NCBI RefSeq assembly: GCF_965279055.1
Contig: NZ_OZ257125.1
Coordinates: 1,922,001 to 1,986,000, forward strand
Length of the DNA: 64,000 nt
Origin: Hydrocarboniphaga sp965279055
GTDB taxonomy: Bacteria > Pseudomonadota > Gammaproteobacteria > Nevskiales > Nevskiaceae
Direction: 5' to 3'
In this document: positions 52,811 to 63,700 of the stretch, one piece after another
Layout of the letters: each line of letters opens with the position of its first letter
Numbering within the stretch: position 1 is the first letter of the stretch
The notes under the pieces: generated by a model
Told to the model about the DNA's origin: nothing
Seen by the model: the letters and a program-made list of their open reading frames with translations, nothing else
Databases searched by the model: none
Translations under genes and position numbers: made by a program

Positions 52811-54498
52811 TGCGATGTGATGGTGCAGCGGGATTGCGCTCGCTCAGGCATGCGGCGCTGTCCGCAATTCTGGTCCTGGCTGCCTGCAGCCGCCCGGCCG
52901 GCGATGCGGGCACTGTGGAAAAGCTGGTGCCGAGCGCCGCGTCGCGTGGAAGCAACGCTGCCGAAGCGCCGATCCCCCAACTCGTCGGCGACAACGGCCG
53001 CTACGCGCTGATGGTGGACGGCAAGCCGTTCCTGATGCTCGGTGCGCAGGCCAACAACTCCAGCAACTATCCGGCGATGCTACCCAAGGTCTGGCCGGCG
53101 CTGGAACAGATGCACGCCAACACGCTGGAAATCCCGGTGGCCTGGGAACAGATCGAACCTGAGGAAGGGCGCTTCGATTTCTCATACGTGGACACGCTGC
53201 TGGCGCAGGCGCGCGAGCGCCACATGCGCCTGGTGCTGCTGTGGTTTGCGACCTGGAAGAACAATGGCCCGGCCTACATGCCGGACTGGGCCGATCTCGA
53301 CCACCAGCGCTTTCCGCGTGTAGTGGCCAAGAACGGCTGGACGCTGAACTCGATATCGCCGCACGCCGAGACCGCGCTTGCTGCCGACCGCAAGGCTTTC
53401 GTCGAACTGATGCGGCACCTGAAGAAGTCCGATCCGCGGCGCACCGTGATCATGGTGCAGGTGGAGAACGAAGCCGCTACCTACGGCAGCGACCGTGATT
53501 ATTCGCCCGCCGCGGAAAAGCTGTTCAACGCCGCGGTGCCGCAGGCCTTGCTGCAGAAGCTCAACAAGCAGCCCGGTACCTGGCCGCAGGTGTTCGGCAA
53601 CGACGCCGCGGAGTTCTTCCACGCCTGGTCGATCGCGAGCTATATCAATACCGTCGCCACCGCCGGCAAGGCCGAGTACGGGCTTCCGATGTACGCCAAT
53701 GTCGCGCTGCGCGATCCCTTCCATCCGGGGCTGCCGGGCAGCGGATACTCCAGCGGCGGGCCCACCGACAACGTGCTCGATGTCTGGAAGGCGGCCGCGC
53801 CGGCTCTCGACGTGCTGGCACCGGACATCTACATGCGCGAGTCGGCCAAGGTGGCGGCGGTGATGGAGCGCTACACGCGCAGCGACAATCCGCTATTCGT
53901 CCCCGAGATCGGCAACGACCTGCCGTACGCGCGCTATTTCTTCTCGACGTTGGGTCACGGCGGTATCGGCTTCGCGCCGTTCGGCACGGACTTCACCGGT
54001 TACTCCAACTATCCGCTGGGCGCGAAGAAAGTCGATGCTGAAAGCGTCGAGCCCTTCGCCGCGAACTACCGCCTGGTCGCGCCGTTCGCCGGTGAGCTGG
54101 CGCGCTTGATCTACGAGGGCAAGGTCTGGGGTGCCGGAGAACCGGACGACGGTACGCAGGAGCAGGTGCTCGACCTCGGGCGCTACAAGGCCTATCTGAC
54201 CTACGGCCGGCCGCAGCTCGGCTCGGATCCGCCCAAGGGAAACCCGCAGCCCATCGGCGGCGCCATCGTTGCCGAACTCGCTCCGAACGAGTACCTGCTG
54301 ACCGGCCTACACGTGCGCGTCGGCTTCGGCCCCGGCACCAACAACAAGGACCGTTACACGATGATCCGCGTCGAGGAGGTCAGCTACGAAAACGGCGAAT
54401 GGAAAGTCGTGCGCGCCTGGAACGGCGATCAGACCGACCACGGACTCAATTTCACCGATATCCCGCAGGCACTGCGGGTGCGATTCGCCAACTACTGA
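52807..54498 (+). CDS. Beta-galactosidase, GH35 lipoprotein
   Basis: The 563-residue protein has a lipobox (LVLAACS, Cys about 27), so it is a lipid-anchored periplasmic or surface enzyme. The GH35 barrel shows IMVQVENEA (acid/base Glu222) and LFVPEIGND (nucleophile Glu367), with a C-terminal beta domain seen in GH35 enzymes of xyloglucan loci such as Cellvibrio Bgl35A. It removes galactose from side chains of xyloglucan oligosaccharides. It starts at an ATG inside the stop of the esterase gene. Confidence 0.92.
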   Translation: MMRCDGAAGLRSLRHAALSAILVLAACSRPAGDAGTVEKLVPSAASRGSNAAEAPIPQLVGDNGRYALMVDGKPFLMLGAQANNSSNYPAMLPKVWPALEQMHANTLEIPVAWEQIEPEEGRFDFSYVDTLLAQARERHMRLVLLWFATWKNNGPAYMPDWADLDHQRFPRVVAKNGWTLNSISPHAETALAADRKAFVELMRHLKKSDPRRTVIMVQVENEAATYGSDRDYSPAAEKLFNAAVPQALLQKLNKQPGTWPQVFGNDAAEFFHAWSIASYINTVATAGKAEYGLPMYANVALRDPFHPGLPGSGYSSGGPTDNVLDVWKAAAPALDVLAPDIYMRESAKVAAVMERYTRSDNPLFVPEIGNDLPYARYFFSTLGHGGIGFAPFGTDFTGYSNYPLGAKKVDAESVEPFAANYRLVAPFAGELARLIYEGKVWGAGEPDDGTQEQVLDLGRYKAYLTYGRPQLGSDPPKGNPQPIGGAIVAELAPNEYLLTGLHVRVGFGPGTNNKDRYTMIRVEEVSYENGEWKVVRAWNGDQTDHGLNFTDIPQALRVRFANY

Positions 54499-54508
54499 AG
54501 GTCGAAAC

Positions 54509-57028
54509 ATGCGCATCAACAGAAGCATTCTCCGTTGCGCCGCGGCCGTTTCGCTGGCGTTTCCCTTGCTGGTGGGCGCGCAGTCCGTCGCCCCCGACCA
54601 GGCGGCGATCGAGCGGCGCGTCGATACCGCGCTGCACAAGCTGAGCGTCGAACAGAAGATCGCGCTGATCGGTGGCACCGACGGTTTCTACGTGCGCGGC
54701 GTGCCGGAGATCGGCCTGCCACCGCTGCGGATGTCCGACGGTCCCTACGGCGTGGGCGGCAGCGGAGCTGCCACCGCCTACGCCGGGGGCATCGGTCTGG
54801 CGGCGAGCTGGAACCCGTCGCTTGCCGCACGCTTCGGCGGCGCCATCGGCCGCGACGCGCGCGCCCGCGGCGTGCATTTCTGGCTGGCGCCCGGCGTCAA
54901 CATCTACCGCGCGCCAATGAACGGCCGCAACATGGAGTACTACGGCGAAGACCCGTACCTGGCCGCGAAGATGGTGGTGCCGGTGATCCGCGGCGTGCAG
55001 GAGCAGGGCGTGGTCGCCACGGTCAAGCATTTCATCGCCAACAACTCCGAATACGACCGCCGCAACCTCGACAGCCTCGTCGACGATCGCGCCATGCGCG
55101 AGATCTACCTGCCGGCCTTCGAAGCCGCGGTGAAGGAAGCGCAGGTCGGCGCGGTGATGAGCAGCTATAACCTCGTCAACGGCGACTACCTCAGCGAGAA
55201 CCGCCGCATCAGCCGCGGCATCCTCAAGGACGAGTGGGGCTTCGACGGCATCTTCATGTCGGACTGGGAGGCGGCCTACGACGGCGTCAAGGCCGCCAAT
55301 GCCGGACTCGATCTGGAAATGCCGGTAGGCAAGGCGATGAATCCGGAGACGATGCTCAAGGCACTGGCCGATGGCAGCGTGACGATGGACACGCTCGACG
55401 ACAAAGTTCGGCGCATTCTGCGCGTGGCGACGCGCTTCGGCTTTCTCGATCGCGAGCAGAAGGATCCGACGATCCCGTTGTTCGGTGAAGACAATCGCGC
55501 AATCGCGCTCGATACCGCGCGCGAGGCGATCGTGCTGCTGAAGAACGACGGCGGCCTGCTGCCGCTGCAGCCCAAGAAGCTCAAGAGCATCGCTGTGATC
55601 GGTCCGCGCGCATGGCCGGCGACAGCGACTGCGGGCGGCAGCTCCAAGATCACGCCGCTGGAGCCGGTGAGCTTGCTCACGGGCATCGGCCGCTACCTGG
55701 GCGAAGACGTGCGCGTGCTGTACAGCGCCGGCCTGCCGACCGAGAAAGACATCTTCAAGCAGACCACTTTCGTCACCGAGGCCGGCCAGCCCGGCCTGCG
55801 CATGGAGGTGTTCGACAATCCCGACTTCGCCGGCAAGGCAGTGAGCAGCGAATCGTCGTGGCGCCTGGAATCGTGGAAACACGAGTTGTGGACGCCTTCG
55901 ACGAAGCAGCGCCGCAGCATTCGCTGGACCGGCCGCTACGTGCCGGCCGTCAGCGGCGAGCACTTGTTTCTGACCGCGGCTGCGAGCTTCGACACCTATA
56001 CGCTGACGGTGGACGGCAAGAAGCTGATCGACCAGCCGCGTCGCGAAGGCCAGGCGCCCTTGTACGCCACACAGGTGCTGGAAGCCGGCAAGCCAGTCAC
56101 CGTAACCCTCGATTACCGGCCTGACGTTGATTACCCACGCATCGGCCTGGGTGTGGCGCCGGTGGCGGGCCTGATCACGCCGGAGGCGCTGAAAATGGCG
56201 CAGGCGGCCGATGCCGCAATTGTCACCGTCGGTTTCGATGCGATTTCGGAAAGCGAAGCCTACGATCGCACTTTCAATCTGCCCTGGGGCCAGGAAGCCC
56301 TGATCAAGGCGGTGGCCGCAGTCAACCCGAAGACCGTGGTTACGGTCACGTCCGGCGGCGCTTACGCCACCGAATCCTGGCTGCCGCAGATTCCGGCGCT
56401 GTTGCAGAACTGGTACCCCGGCCAGGAAGGCGGACAGGCCCTGGCTGAAGTGCTGTTCGGCGCGCGTTCACCGTCCGGCAAGTTGCCGATGAGTTTTGAG
56501 CGCCGCTGGGAGGACAACCCGACGCACGACTGGTACTACGCGCCGCCGCACAAGGACGGCGAAAAACCGCGCGTGCGCTACGGCGAAGGCGTGTTCGTCG
56601 GTTACCGCTGGTATGCAAGCCAGCCGAAGAAACCGCAGCCGCTGTTCGCTTTCGGCCATGGCCTGTCGTACACCCGCTTCAAGTTCGACAAGCTCGACGT
56701 CGGCAAGCCGGCCGCCGATGGCAGCGTGACGCTGGCTTTCGACGTCACCAACACCGGAGCGCGCGAAGGCGCCGAGGTCGCTCAGATCTACGTTGGCCAG
56801 AAGTCGCCGAAGGTGAAGCGTCCGGCGCGCGAGCTCAAGGGCTTCAGCAAGCTGCAGCTGGCCGCCGGTGCGACGCAGCGCGTCAGCCTGACGCTCGACC
56901 GCCGCGCCTTCGCTTATTTCGACGTGAAGAAGAACGACTGGCAGGTCGATGCGGGCCGCTACACGGTGTACGTCGGCAACGCCTCCGACAGCACGCCGCT
57001 GACGGCCGAAATCCGCATCGGCGGCTGA
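54509..57028 (+). CDS. Beta-glucosidase, GH3 with PA14 and fibronectin-III-like domains
   Basis: The 839-residue secreted protein has a signal peptide (about 1-24), a GH3 barrel with ATVKHFIANN and nucleophile Asp252 in FMSDWEAAYDG, the alpha/beta sandwich domain, an inserted PA14-like segment (about 430-560, FLTAAASFDTYTLTVDGKKLID) and a C-terminal FnIII-like domain. It cleaves glucose from the non-reducing ends of stripped oligosaccharides, completing backbone degradation. It lies 10 bp after the GH35 gene. Confidence 0.92.
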   Translation: MRINRSILRCAAAVSLAFPLLVGAQSVAPDQAAIERRVDTALHKLSVEQKIALIGGTDGFYVRGVPEIGLPPLRMSDGPYGVGGSGAATAYAGGIGLAASWNPSLAARFGGAIGRDARARGVHFWLAPGVNIYRAPMNGRNMEYYGEDPYLAAKMVVPVIRGVQEQGVVATVKHFIANNSEYDRRNLDSLVDDRAMREIYLPAFEAAVKEAQVGAVMSSYNLVNGDYLSENRRISRGILKDEWGFDGIFMSDWEAAYDGVKAANAGLDLEMPVGKAMNPETMLKALADGSVTMDTLDDKVRRILRVATRFGFLDREQKDPTIPLFGEDNRAIALDTAREAIVLLKNDGGLLPLQPKKLKSIAVIGPRAWPATATAGGSSKITPLEPVSLLTGIGRYLGEDVRVLYSAGLPTEKDIFKQTTFVTEAGQPGLRMEVFDNPDFAGKAVSSESSWRLESWKHELWTPSTKQRRSIRWTGRYVPAVSGEHLFLTAAASFDTYTLTVDGKKLIDQPRREGQAPLYATQVLEAGKPVTVTLDYRPDVDYPRIGLGVAPVAGLITPEALKMAQAADAAIVTVGFDAISESEAYDRTFNLPWGQEALIKAVAAVNPKTVVTVTSGGAYATESWLPQIPALLQNWYPGQEGGQALAEVLFGARSPSGKLPMSFERRWEDNPTHDWYYAPPHKDGEKPRVRYGEGVFVGYRWYASQPKKPQPLFAFGHGLSYTRFKFDKLDVGKPAADGSVTLAFDVTNTGAREGAEVAQIYVGQKSPKVKRPARELKGFSKLQLAAGATQRVSLTLDRRAFAYFDVKKNDWQVDAGRYTVYVGNASDSTPLTAEIRIGG

Positions 57029-57033
57029 GGACG

Positions 57034-57370
57034 ATGAGCACGCGTCCGCAGCGCTGGCTGGCTTCATTCTGCCTGCTGTGGCGGTCGGCCGGCGCCAGTG
57101 CTTCGCTGGTCGGAGAGATCCCGGTCGCCGAGCCGCAAAGCGTCGGATTCTCCGCCGAGCGCCTGCGACTGCTCGGCGCCTGCAGCAGGTCGCCGGCGGA
57201 CAACATCCGCGCCATGCCGGGCATCGCGTTCCGCGTGCAGAGCGGCTTCGGCGTGAACGTCGCCTTCGACGAGGATTCGGTGAGGGCAACTCGAAGATCC
57301 GGAACATCGATTCAAAAAACCCAGGCGCTCGTCTATCGCGCGTTGGTTGCACGGCAGGACCAATCAAAAA
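57034..57370 (+). pseudogene. Truncated serine hydrolase (beta-lactamase family) remnant
   Basis: The frame from 57034 has a GAGG site, a hydrophobic N-terminus and PVAEPQSVGFSAERLRLLG, the typical opening of class C beta-lactamase-fold esterases. It then jumps to AMPGIAFRVQSGFGVNVAFDEDSV, which resembles a far downstream block of the same family. After about 57290 no homology is visible. The SxxK and YxN motifs are missing, so the gene lost its core by internal deletion. The assignment rests on short segments. Confidence 0.5.
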
Positions 57371-60226
57371 ATGCTTTCGTACATCGCGATGCTTGCAAGC
57401 CTTTACCTGCCGCGCGGCCTGCTGCTGGGGCTGCTCGTTGTGAGCCTGCCGGTCGAAGTGTCTGCTGCGCCGCTACCACGCGAGACGCTATCGCTCGACG
57501 CCGGCTGGCGCTTTCATTTGGGCGACATAGCGCCGCCGGAAATCCGCGGCCACGGCATGAGCTACGCCAACGCCAAGGCCGGCCGCGCCTGGGGTGCGGC
57601 GGCTCCGCAGTACGACGACACGCAGTGGCGCCAGCTTGACCTGCCGCACGACTGGGCGGTGGAAGGCCCGTTCGATCCCAAGGCCAATGTGTCGCAGGGC
57701 TATCGCCCGCGCGGCGTCGGCTGGTACCGGCGCAACTTCCGGCTCGACGCCGCCGACCGCGGACGCCATATCGAGCTGCAGTTCGACGGCATCGCCACGC
57801 ACGCCACGGTGTGGTTCAACGGCAGCCTGGTGCAGCGCAATTTCTCGGGCTACAACTCGTTCTACATCGACCTCACGCCGATGGCGAAGTACGGCGGCGA
57901 GCAGAACACCATCGCGGTGCGCGTCGATGCCGAGCCGATGGAAGGCTGGTGGTACGAGGGCGCCGGCATCTATCGTCATGCCTGGCTGGTCAAGCGCGCG
58001 CCGCTGCATATCGTCACCGACGGTGTCTACGCGCAGCCGCGTCGCGATGAAGACGGCCGCTGGCGAGTGCCGGTGGAAGTCACACTGGCCAACGCCGGCA
58101 AGGCCGCTGCGCAGGCCGAGATCGAGGCCGAGCTGCTCGACGCGCAAGGCAAGACCGTGGCGAGCGTGCGTGGCGCGGCGAACGTCGGCCTATTCGATCA
58201 GGCCGCTGCGAAGCTTGAGTTCGCGGTCGATGCGCCGCGCCTGTGGACGCTCGAAGATCCCGCGCTATACCAGCTGCGCACGCGTGTGCGGCAGGCGGGC
58301 GCGGTCATCGACGAGAATACTGTGGACGTCGGCTTCCGTTACTTCCATTTCGATGCGGATCGCGGCTTCTTCTTCAACGGCAGGCCGCTGAAGCTCAAGG
58401 GCGTGTGCCTGCACCAGGATCACGCCGGTGTCGGCGTCGCCGTGCCGGACTCGCTGTGGGAATTCAGGCTGCGCGAGCTCAAGGCACTGGGCGTCAACGC
58501 CATCCGCTCCGCGCACAACGCGCCGGCCAAGGAGATGCTGGACGCGGCCGATCGCCTGGGCCTGCTGGTGATGGACGAGAACCGCAATTTCAACACCAGC
58601 GACGACACCATGCGCCAGCTCGAATGGCTGGTGCGGCGCGATCGCAGCCGTGCGAGTGTGTTCCTGTGGTCGGTGTTCAACGAGGAGCCGGTGCAGGGCA
58701 CCGAGATCGGCTACGAGATGGTGCGGCGCATGGGCGCCGCGGTGAAGCGTCTCGACGTTACGCGGCCGGTGACGGCGGCGATGAACGACGGCGTGTTCGC
58801 CACAGCCAACGTGTCGCAGGCGGTGGATGTGGTCGGCTTCAACTACCAGCAGAACGAGTACGACCGTTTCCATGCCGCCAACCCCAAGCTGCCGATGTTC
58901 AGCTCGGAGGACACCTCGTCGTTCATGACGCGCGGCGCCTACCAGACCGATCTCGATAAGCACGTCATGAATTCCTACGACGAGGAGCCGTCGAGCTGGG
59001 GCGCGACGCACCGCGCGGCCTGGAAGGCGATCGCCGAGCGGCCTTTCGTCGCCGGCACATTCGTCTGGACGGGCTTCGACTATCGTGGCGAACCGACGCC
59101 GTTCACCTGGCCTTCGGCCGGTTCTTTTTTTGGCATGCTCGACCTGGCCGGATTTCCGAAAGCCGCGGCCTGGCTACATCAGGCGCAGTGGATCGACGAC
59201 CGCCCGATCCTGCAGCTGCTCCCGCACTGGAACTGGGCCGGACGCGAGGGCCAGCCGATCAAGGTCATGGTGATGACCAACGCCGAGCGCGTGGAACTAC
59301 GCCTCAACGGCCGCCTGGTGTCGGAACAGGCCGTCGACCGCTACACGATGCCGAACTGGCAGGTGCCCTACGCGCCGGGGCGGCTCGAGGCGCTGGCCAA
59401 GCGCGACGGCGAGGTGATCGCGCGTCAGATCGTCGAAACCACCGGCGAGCCGGTGCGCCTGCAGCTGCTGCCGGACCGCCGCACGCTGGCCGGCGATGGC
59501 CGTGATGCGCTGCCAGTCACCGTGCAGGCGCTCGATGCGCGCGGCCGGCCGGTACCGACTGCGAATCTAGGGGTCGAGTTCTCGATCGACAACGGCCGCA
59601 TCATCGGCCTGGGCAACGGCGATCCCAACTCGCACGAGCCGGAGAAGGGTACGCTGCGCAGCCTGTTCAACGGTCTGGCGCAGGTCATCGTGCAGTCACA
59701 GCCGGGCGGCCATGGCGCGCTGCGCTTGAGCGCGAGCGCGCCGGGCCTGCGCGCGGCCAAGTTGAAGATCGGCGTCGCAGCCGTATCGCCGCCGCCGGCG
59801 GTGCCGGCCGGTAATGCGCAGCTGGTGCTGGAAGGTTGGCGCGGCTCGCCGTTCTCGGCCTCGCGCCCCGATCCGCATGTCCGCCTGCTCGACAACGACA
59901 TGAACTCCTGGGCCTGGCTCGGCGTCGGCCGCATCGAAACCGATGACAAGGCGTCGTGGCGGCAGCAGCGTGTCCGTTTCACGCCCTATGCCGAAACGCA
60001 GAAAAGTGGCGACTGGCTGCGGTTCGAGCAGCTCAGCGGCAAGGCCGAGATCTGGCTGGACGACAAGCTACTGGGCCGCAAGGACGACGCGGGAGCGCGC
60101 GAATTCAGTCTGCGGCTGCCGCCGGGTCAGGGCGAGCGCGAGCTCTCTGTGCTGATCGAAACTTCGCCCGGCACGGCCTCGGGTTTCGTCAGCGCGATGG
60201 TCGACAGCCAGGGAGCTGAAAACTGA
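57371..60226 (+). CDS. GH2 beta-galactosidase with DUF4982-like and C-terminal galactose-binding domains
   Basis: The 951-residue protein has a hydrophobic signal (about 1-31) and a GH2 core: LPHDWAVEGPFDP (about 85-98), GVGWYRRNFRL, acid/base Glu438 in VFNEEPVQG and nucleophile Glu513 in MFSSEDTSS. A DUF4982-type Ig domain (about 600-680), a further Ig-like domain and a C-terminal binding module (about 840-945) follow. Enzymes of this shape release terminal galactose. No good Shine-Dalgarno is seen near the ATG at 57371, and the remnant gene upstream may provide coupling. Confidence 0.88.
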   Translation: MLSYIAMLASLYLPRGLLLGLLVVSLPVEVSAAPLPRETLSLDAGWRFHLGDIAPPEIRGHGMSYANAKAGRAWGAAAPQYDDTQWRQLDLPHDWAVEGPFDPKANVSQGYRPRGVGWYRRNFRLDAADRGRHIELQFDGIATHATVWFNGSLVQRNFSGYNSFYIDLTPMAKYGGEQNTIAVRVDAEPMEGWWYEGAGIYRHAWLVKRAPLHIVTDGVYAQPRRDEDGRWRVPVEVTLANAGKAAAQAEIEAELLDAQGKTVASVRGAANVGLFDQAAAKLEFAVDAPRLWTLEDPALYQLRTRVRQAGAVIDENTVDVGFRYFHFDADRGFFFNGRPLKLKGVCLHQDHAGVGVAVPDSLWEFRLRELKALGVNAIRSAHNAPAKEMLDAADRLGLLVMDENRNFNTSDDTMRQLEWLVRRDRSRASVFLWSVFNEEPVQGTEIGYEMVRRMGAAVKRLDVTRPVTAAMNDGVFATANVSQAVDVVGFNYQQNEYDRFHAANPKLPMFSSEDTSSFMTRGAYQTDLDKHVMNSYDEEPSSWGATHRAAWKAIAERPFVAGTFVWTGFDYRGEPTPFTWPSAGSFFGMLDLAGFPKAAAWLHQAQWIDDRPILQLLPHWNWAGREGQPIKVMVMTNAERVELRLNGRLVSEQAVDRYTMPNWQVPYAPGRLEALAKRDGEVIARQIVETTGEPVRLQLLPDRRTLAGDGRDALPVTVQALDARGRPVPTANLGVEFSIDNGRIIGLGNGDPNSHEPEKGTLRSLFNGLAQVIVQSQPGGHGALRLSASAPGLRAAKLKIGVAAVSPPPAVPAGNAQLVLEGWRGSPFSASRPDPHVRLLDNDMNSWAWLGVGRIETDDKASWRQQRVRFTPYAETQKSGDWLRFEQLSGKAEIWLDDKLLGRKDDAGAREFSLRLPPGQGERELSVLIETSPGTASGFVSAMVDSQGAEN

Positions 60227-60702
60227 AACCGGGCATGCCGAACCGGCGGCATGCGCATCGGCTACGGCCGTGCACGGCGTGCGACTCATCGTTGAGGTCG
60301 GCGTGATCTCGGAAAACTGAGCCTGCAAGCGTAAGAGCCGCAATATCTTTACTGCCGTCGTGTGCGAACTGGCGGGCTTCACTGAGATCTCGCGCGACAC
60401 GCGCCCGCTGCATGGGCAACCGCCGAGTGTTCTGGTGGAATTGAGGTTACCGTTATCAGCTAGCAGAAAAAAGCGGTCTTCACTGCCGACTTATTACGGC
60501 GGAAGTCACACCAAGTTCCGAATGTGGGCAGACACTTCGTATACACAAAGTGGTATCGGATATCTCGATAAAATTATTTGTTGGACATCGGTATTATGTT
60601 CACAATCAGCCTCAATAAGTGGGTTCGGTGCGCTTATACCTAAGCGCCGCAACCAACATTAAAGCGACGAAAAGTCCGATATGTGCGCTGAGGAGACGGG
60701 GA
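60227..60702. other. Regulatory region upstream of the xyloglucan TonB-dependent receptor
   Basis: About 475 bp without a credible gene. They contain LacI-type operator 4 (60445-60458), a further palindrome (60554-60570, TATCG, seven bases, CGATA) and an AT-rich part at 60530-60650 unlike the surrounding GC-rich DNA. The exact promoter was not identified. Confidence 0.55.
60445..60458. promoter_or_regulatory. LacI-type operator 4 upstream of the receptor
   Basis: Minus-strand TGATAACGGTAACC resembles the other three sites, differing from TGTTACCGGTAACA at three positions. It lies about 245 bp before the receptor start. Confidence 0.45.
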
Positions 60703-63700
60703 ATGAAGCAGTTCAAACTTAAGGCAATGGCCAGCGCCGCAAGTGCGCTGGCAATGGTCGCTTGGTCGGCGCAGGTGCAGGCACAGGATGCTGTGCCGAT
60801 CAGAAAAGACGAGGCCGAGAACGCCAAGGCCGCGGAGGATGTTGCGACGCCTGCGGAGCCTGCCGCCGCTGCGGAAAGTGCGGCACCAGCGGAACCTGCC
60901 GCCTCCGCGGAAACTGCGGCACCAGCGGAACCTGCGGTCTCTGCGGCGCCTGAGGAGCCTGCCGCCTCTGCTGATGCTGGCGCTGCGGAGGAGATTATTG
61001 TTACCGGTCGCCGCAAGGCGATTCAGGCGGCGTCGGATATCAAGAAGAACTCGGACACAATGGTCGATTCGGTTGTCGCCGATGAGGCGGGCAAGCTTCC
61101 CGACAACTCGATTACCGAAGTTCTGCAGCGCATCCCCGGCATTACCATGAGTCGGTGGAATTCTTCCGGTGATAGTTTCAACGTGGAAGGAACGGGGATC
61201 CAGGTGCGCGGCCTGTCGAATCCCAGCAGCATGCTGAACGGGCGCGAGATCTTTGGTGCCAACGGTGGTTCAGCCCTGAGCTGGGGCGAGGTGACGCCCG
61301 AGCTGATGGCGGGAGTCGACGTGTACAAGGCGGGCCGCGCCAACATGCTCGAGGGTGGTACCGGCGGCGCGATCGACTTGCGCACCAAAATGCCTTTCGA
61401 TTACCAGGAGCCGGCGGTTCAGGGCGCGCTGGGTCTCAGCTATGGCGACCTCGTGGGTAAGGCGGATCCGACGGGCTCGGTGCTGGGCACCACGCGCTTC
61501 GACACTCCGATCGGTGAAATGGGTGTGCTGGTCGACGTTGCCTACTCGAAGCTCCAATCGAAAAGCGGCCACCTGAGTGTCGAGCCGTACTTCAAGAAAG
61601 ACTATGACGGCAAACAGGTCTATGTCCCGGGCGGCTTCGGCTGGGGCGATGATAATTTTCAGCGCGAGCGCACCGGTCTCTACGAAGCTTTCCAGTGGCG
61701 CCCCAGCGACAATCTGACGATCTTCCAGACCGCTTTCGCCTCTCGCTACAAGAGCGAGAACAACGGCACCAGCGCCTACGTCGCCAATGATCATGCGATG
61801 CCGATCGATGGATCGACAACGAAGTTCGACAAGAATGGCGTGCTGGTAGCTGCCAGTAGCATGGGCTATGGGTCCCCGGGCGACGGCAATGCCGGTTCTA
61901 CGGTCGGGCAGAGCTGGATACCGGAAGATCAGCAGGTCAACTGCAATACGCCGTATGCGACGCAGGCCTACTCACTGAACTGGAGTAGCAGTCCTTATCC
62001 GACTTGCTCCTCGCAAACCCTGAGCGCCGGCAGCAGCCGCGGTTTCTCGACTACGGACAATCTAACGAGCGACTTCAGTGAAGGGTTTACCTGGCATGCC
62101 AATGACAGGACTCGCGTCAGCGGCGCCCTGCAGTACGTTTATTCAACGTCCAAGTCGACGGGTTTAAGCGCAGGTTTGTCCGTGCCGGTTGGCAATTACA
62201 GCATGGACATCACGGGCGACAAGCCCAAGTTCCTGATCCAGGATACAGCCGCGCTGAACGATCCGGGTAGTTACGCCTGGAGCAACATGTCCTGGCGTCC
62301 GACAGACAACAAGGGCACGATGCTGGCCCCCAACCTGGACATCGTCTTCGACGTGCAGGGTGATTTCTTCAAATCGGTAGGCGCCGGCGTCCGCTACGCG
62401 TCGCGCAAGGAAACCGACACCTATGACGGCACCTATTGGGAGCCGTTCGGGAACAGCTGGGATGGTTGGGAGGCCGGCCAGCAATACCTGGGCGACCCGC
62501 ACCCGGCGGAGGACGGTGAGTACTACGGCTTTGACCATTTCTTCCACGGCAACGTCGCGGTTCCGAGCAGCTTCTATGTGCCGTCCGAGGCGTTGTTGCG
62601 GTCTGGCGATTACACCTACCTGATGAACACGTATGGGTACAACGTCGGCAAGACCTTGCCCAACGGCCAGCACCCGACGACACCGTATGAGTCTTTGCAC
62701 AACGACTACGGCACCTCGGCTACCAATGTGGTCACCAAATCCGTGTACCTGCAAGCCGATTTCGGCCAGGACGAAGGGTTTTTCGGTGTGCCTTATACGG
62801 GCAACATCGGTGTCCGCTATGTGCGCACGGAAACTGAAGCTACCGGCAACTTCGTGTTCAACAGCACGAGTTTCTACCTGACTCAGGAAGATGCCGACGC
62901 GGACTACGAGGCGGATCCGGAAGGAAAACTGACGCCGCGTGCCGTGAGTGTGCCGGCAGACATACAGGCCATGGCCGCGGACAGCAGCGACGACAGATTC
63001 CTGCCGATGTTCAATATCAACTTCAAGCTCACGGACAAAATGTACATTCGCCTCGCGGCGAATCAGACGATGTCGCGGCCGTCCTTCGGTGACATCACCG
63101 TTGCCGGCAGTGGTTCGGTCGCCACCCAGGACAACGAAAATAACCACACCGAGACCGATCCCACGAGCGGCCAGCCGGTCGAGAAAAAGTACCTGGGTGT
63201 ATTCACCGGCGTGAATGCGTCGTATGGAAACACGACGCTGAAACCCACCATCTCGACCAACTTCGACGCCGCGTTCGAATGGTACGGCGAGGGAGGCACC
63301 GCAGCGCACCTGTCTCTGTTCACCAAGAGTCTCGATGATTTGATCATCTTTGGCGATAGCCATGTGCCATTCCCGTACAGCTTCACCAAGGAGGACGGGA
63401 CCGTTGCCACGGGTACCGACGTTCTGACGACAACCCAGGCCAGCAACGCGACCAAGACGGCCACGATCCGCGGCTTCGAGTTTGGTGCCCGCACCTTCTT
63501 CGACAAGCTGCCGGGTTTCTGGAGCGGGTTTGGTATCGATGCCAACTTTACCTTCATCGACAGCAAGAATCCCTCGCCGAAGTCGTACGACATGGACGGG
63601 AATCAGTTTTCGGATCTGCCGGTCACGGGTATGTCGCGCTACAGCTACAACATCCAGTTTATGTACCAGAAGGGGCCGTTTTATGCCGGCTTTGCCTATA

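Noticed and set aside
61000..61020. TGTTACCGGT-like sequence resembling a LacI site inside the receptor
   Set aside because: It encodes the conserved TonB box IIVTGRR, so the codons explain it.
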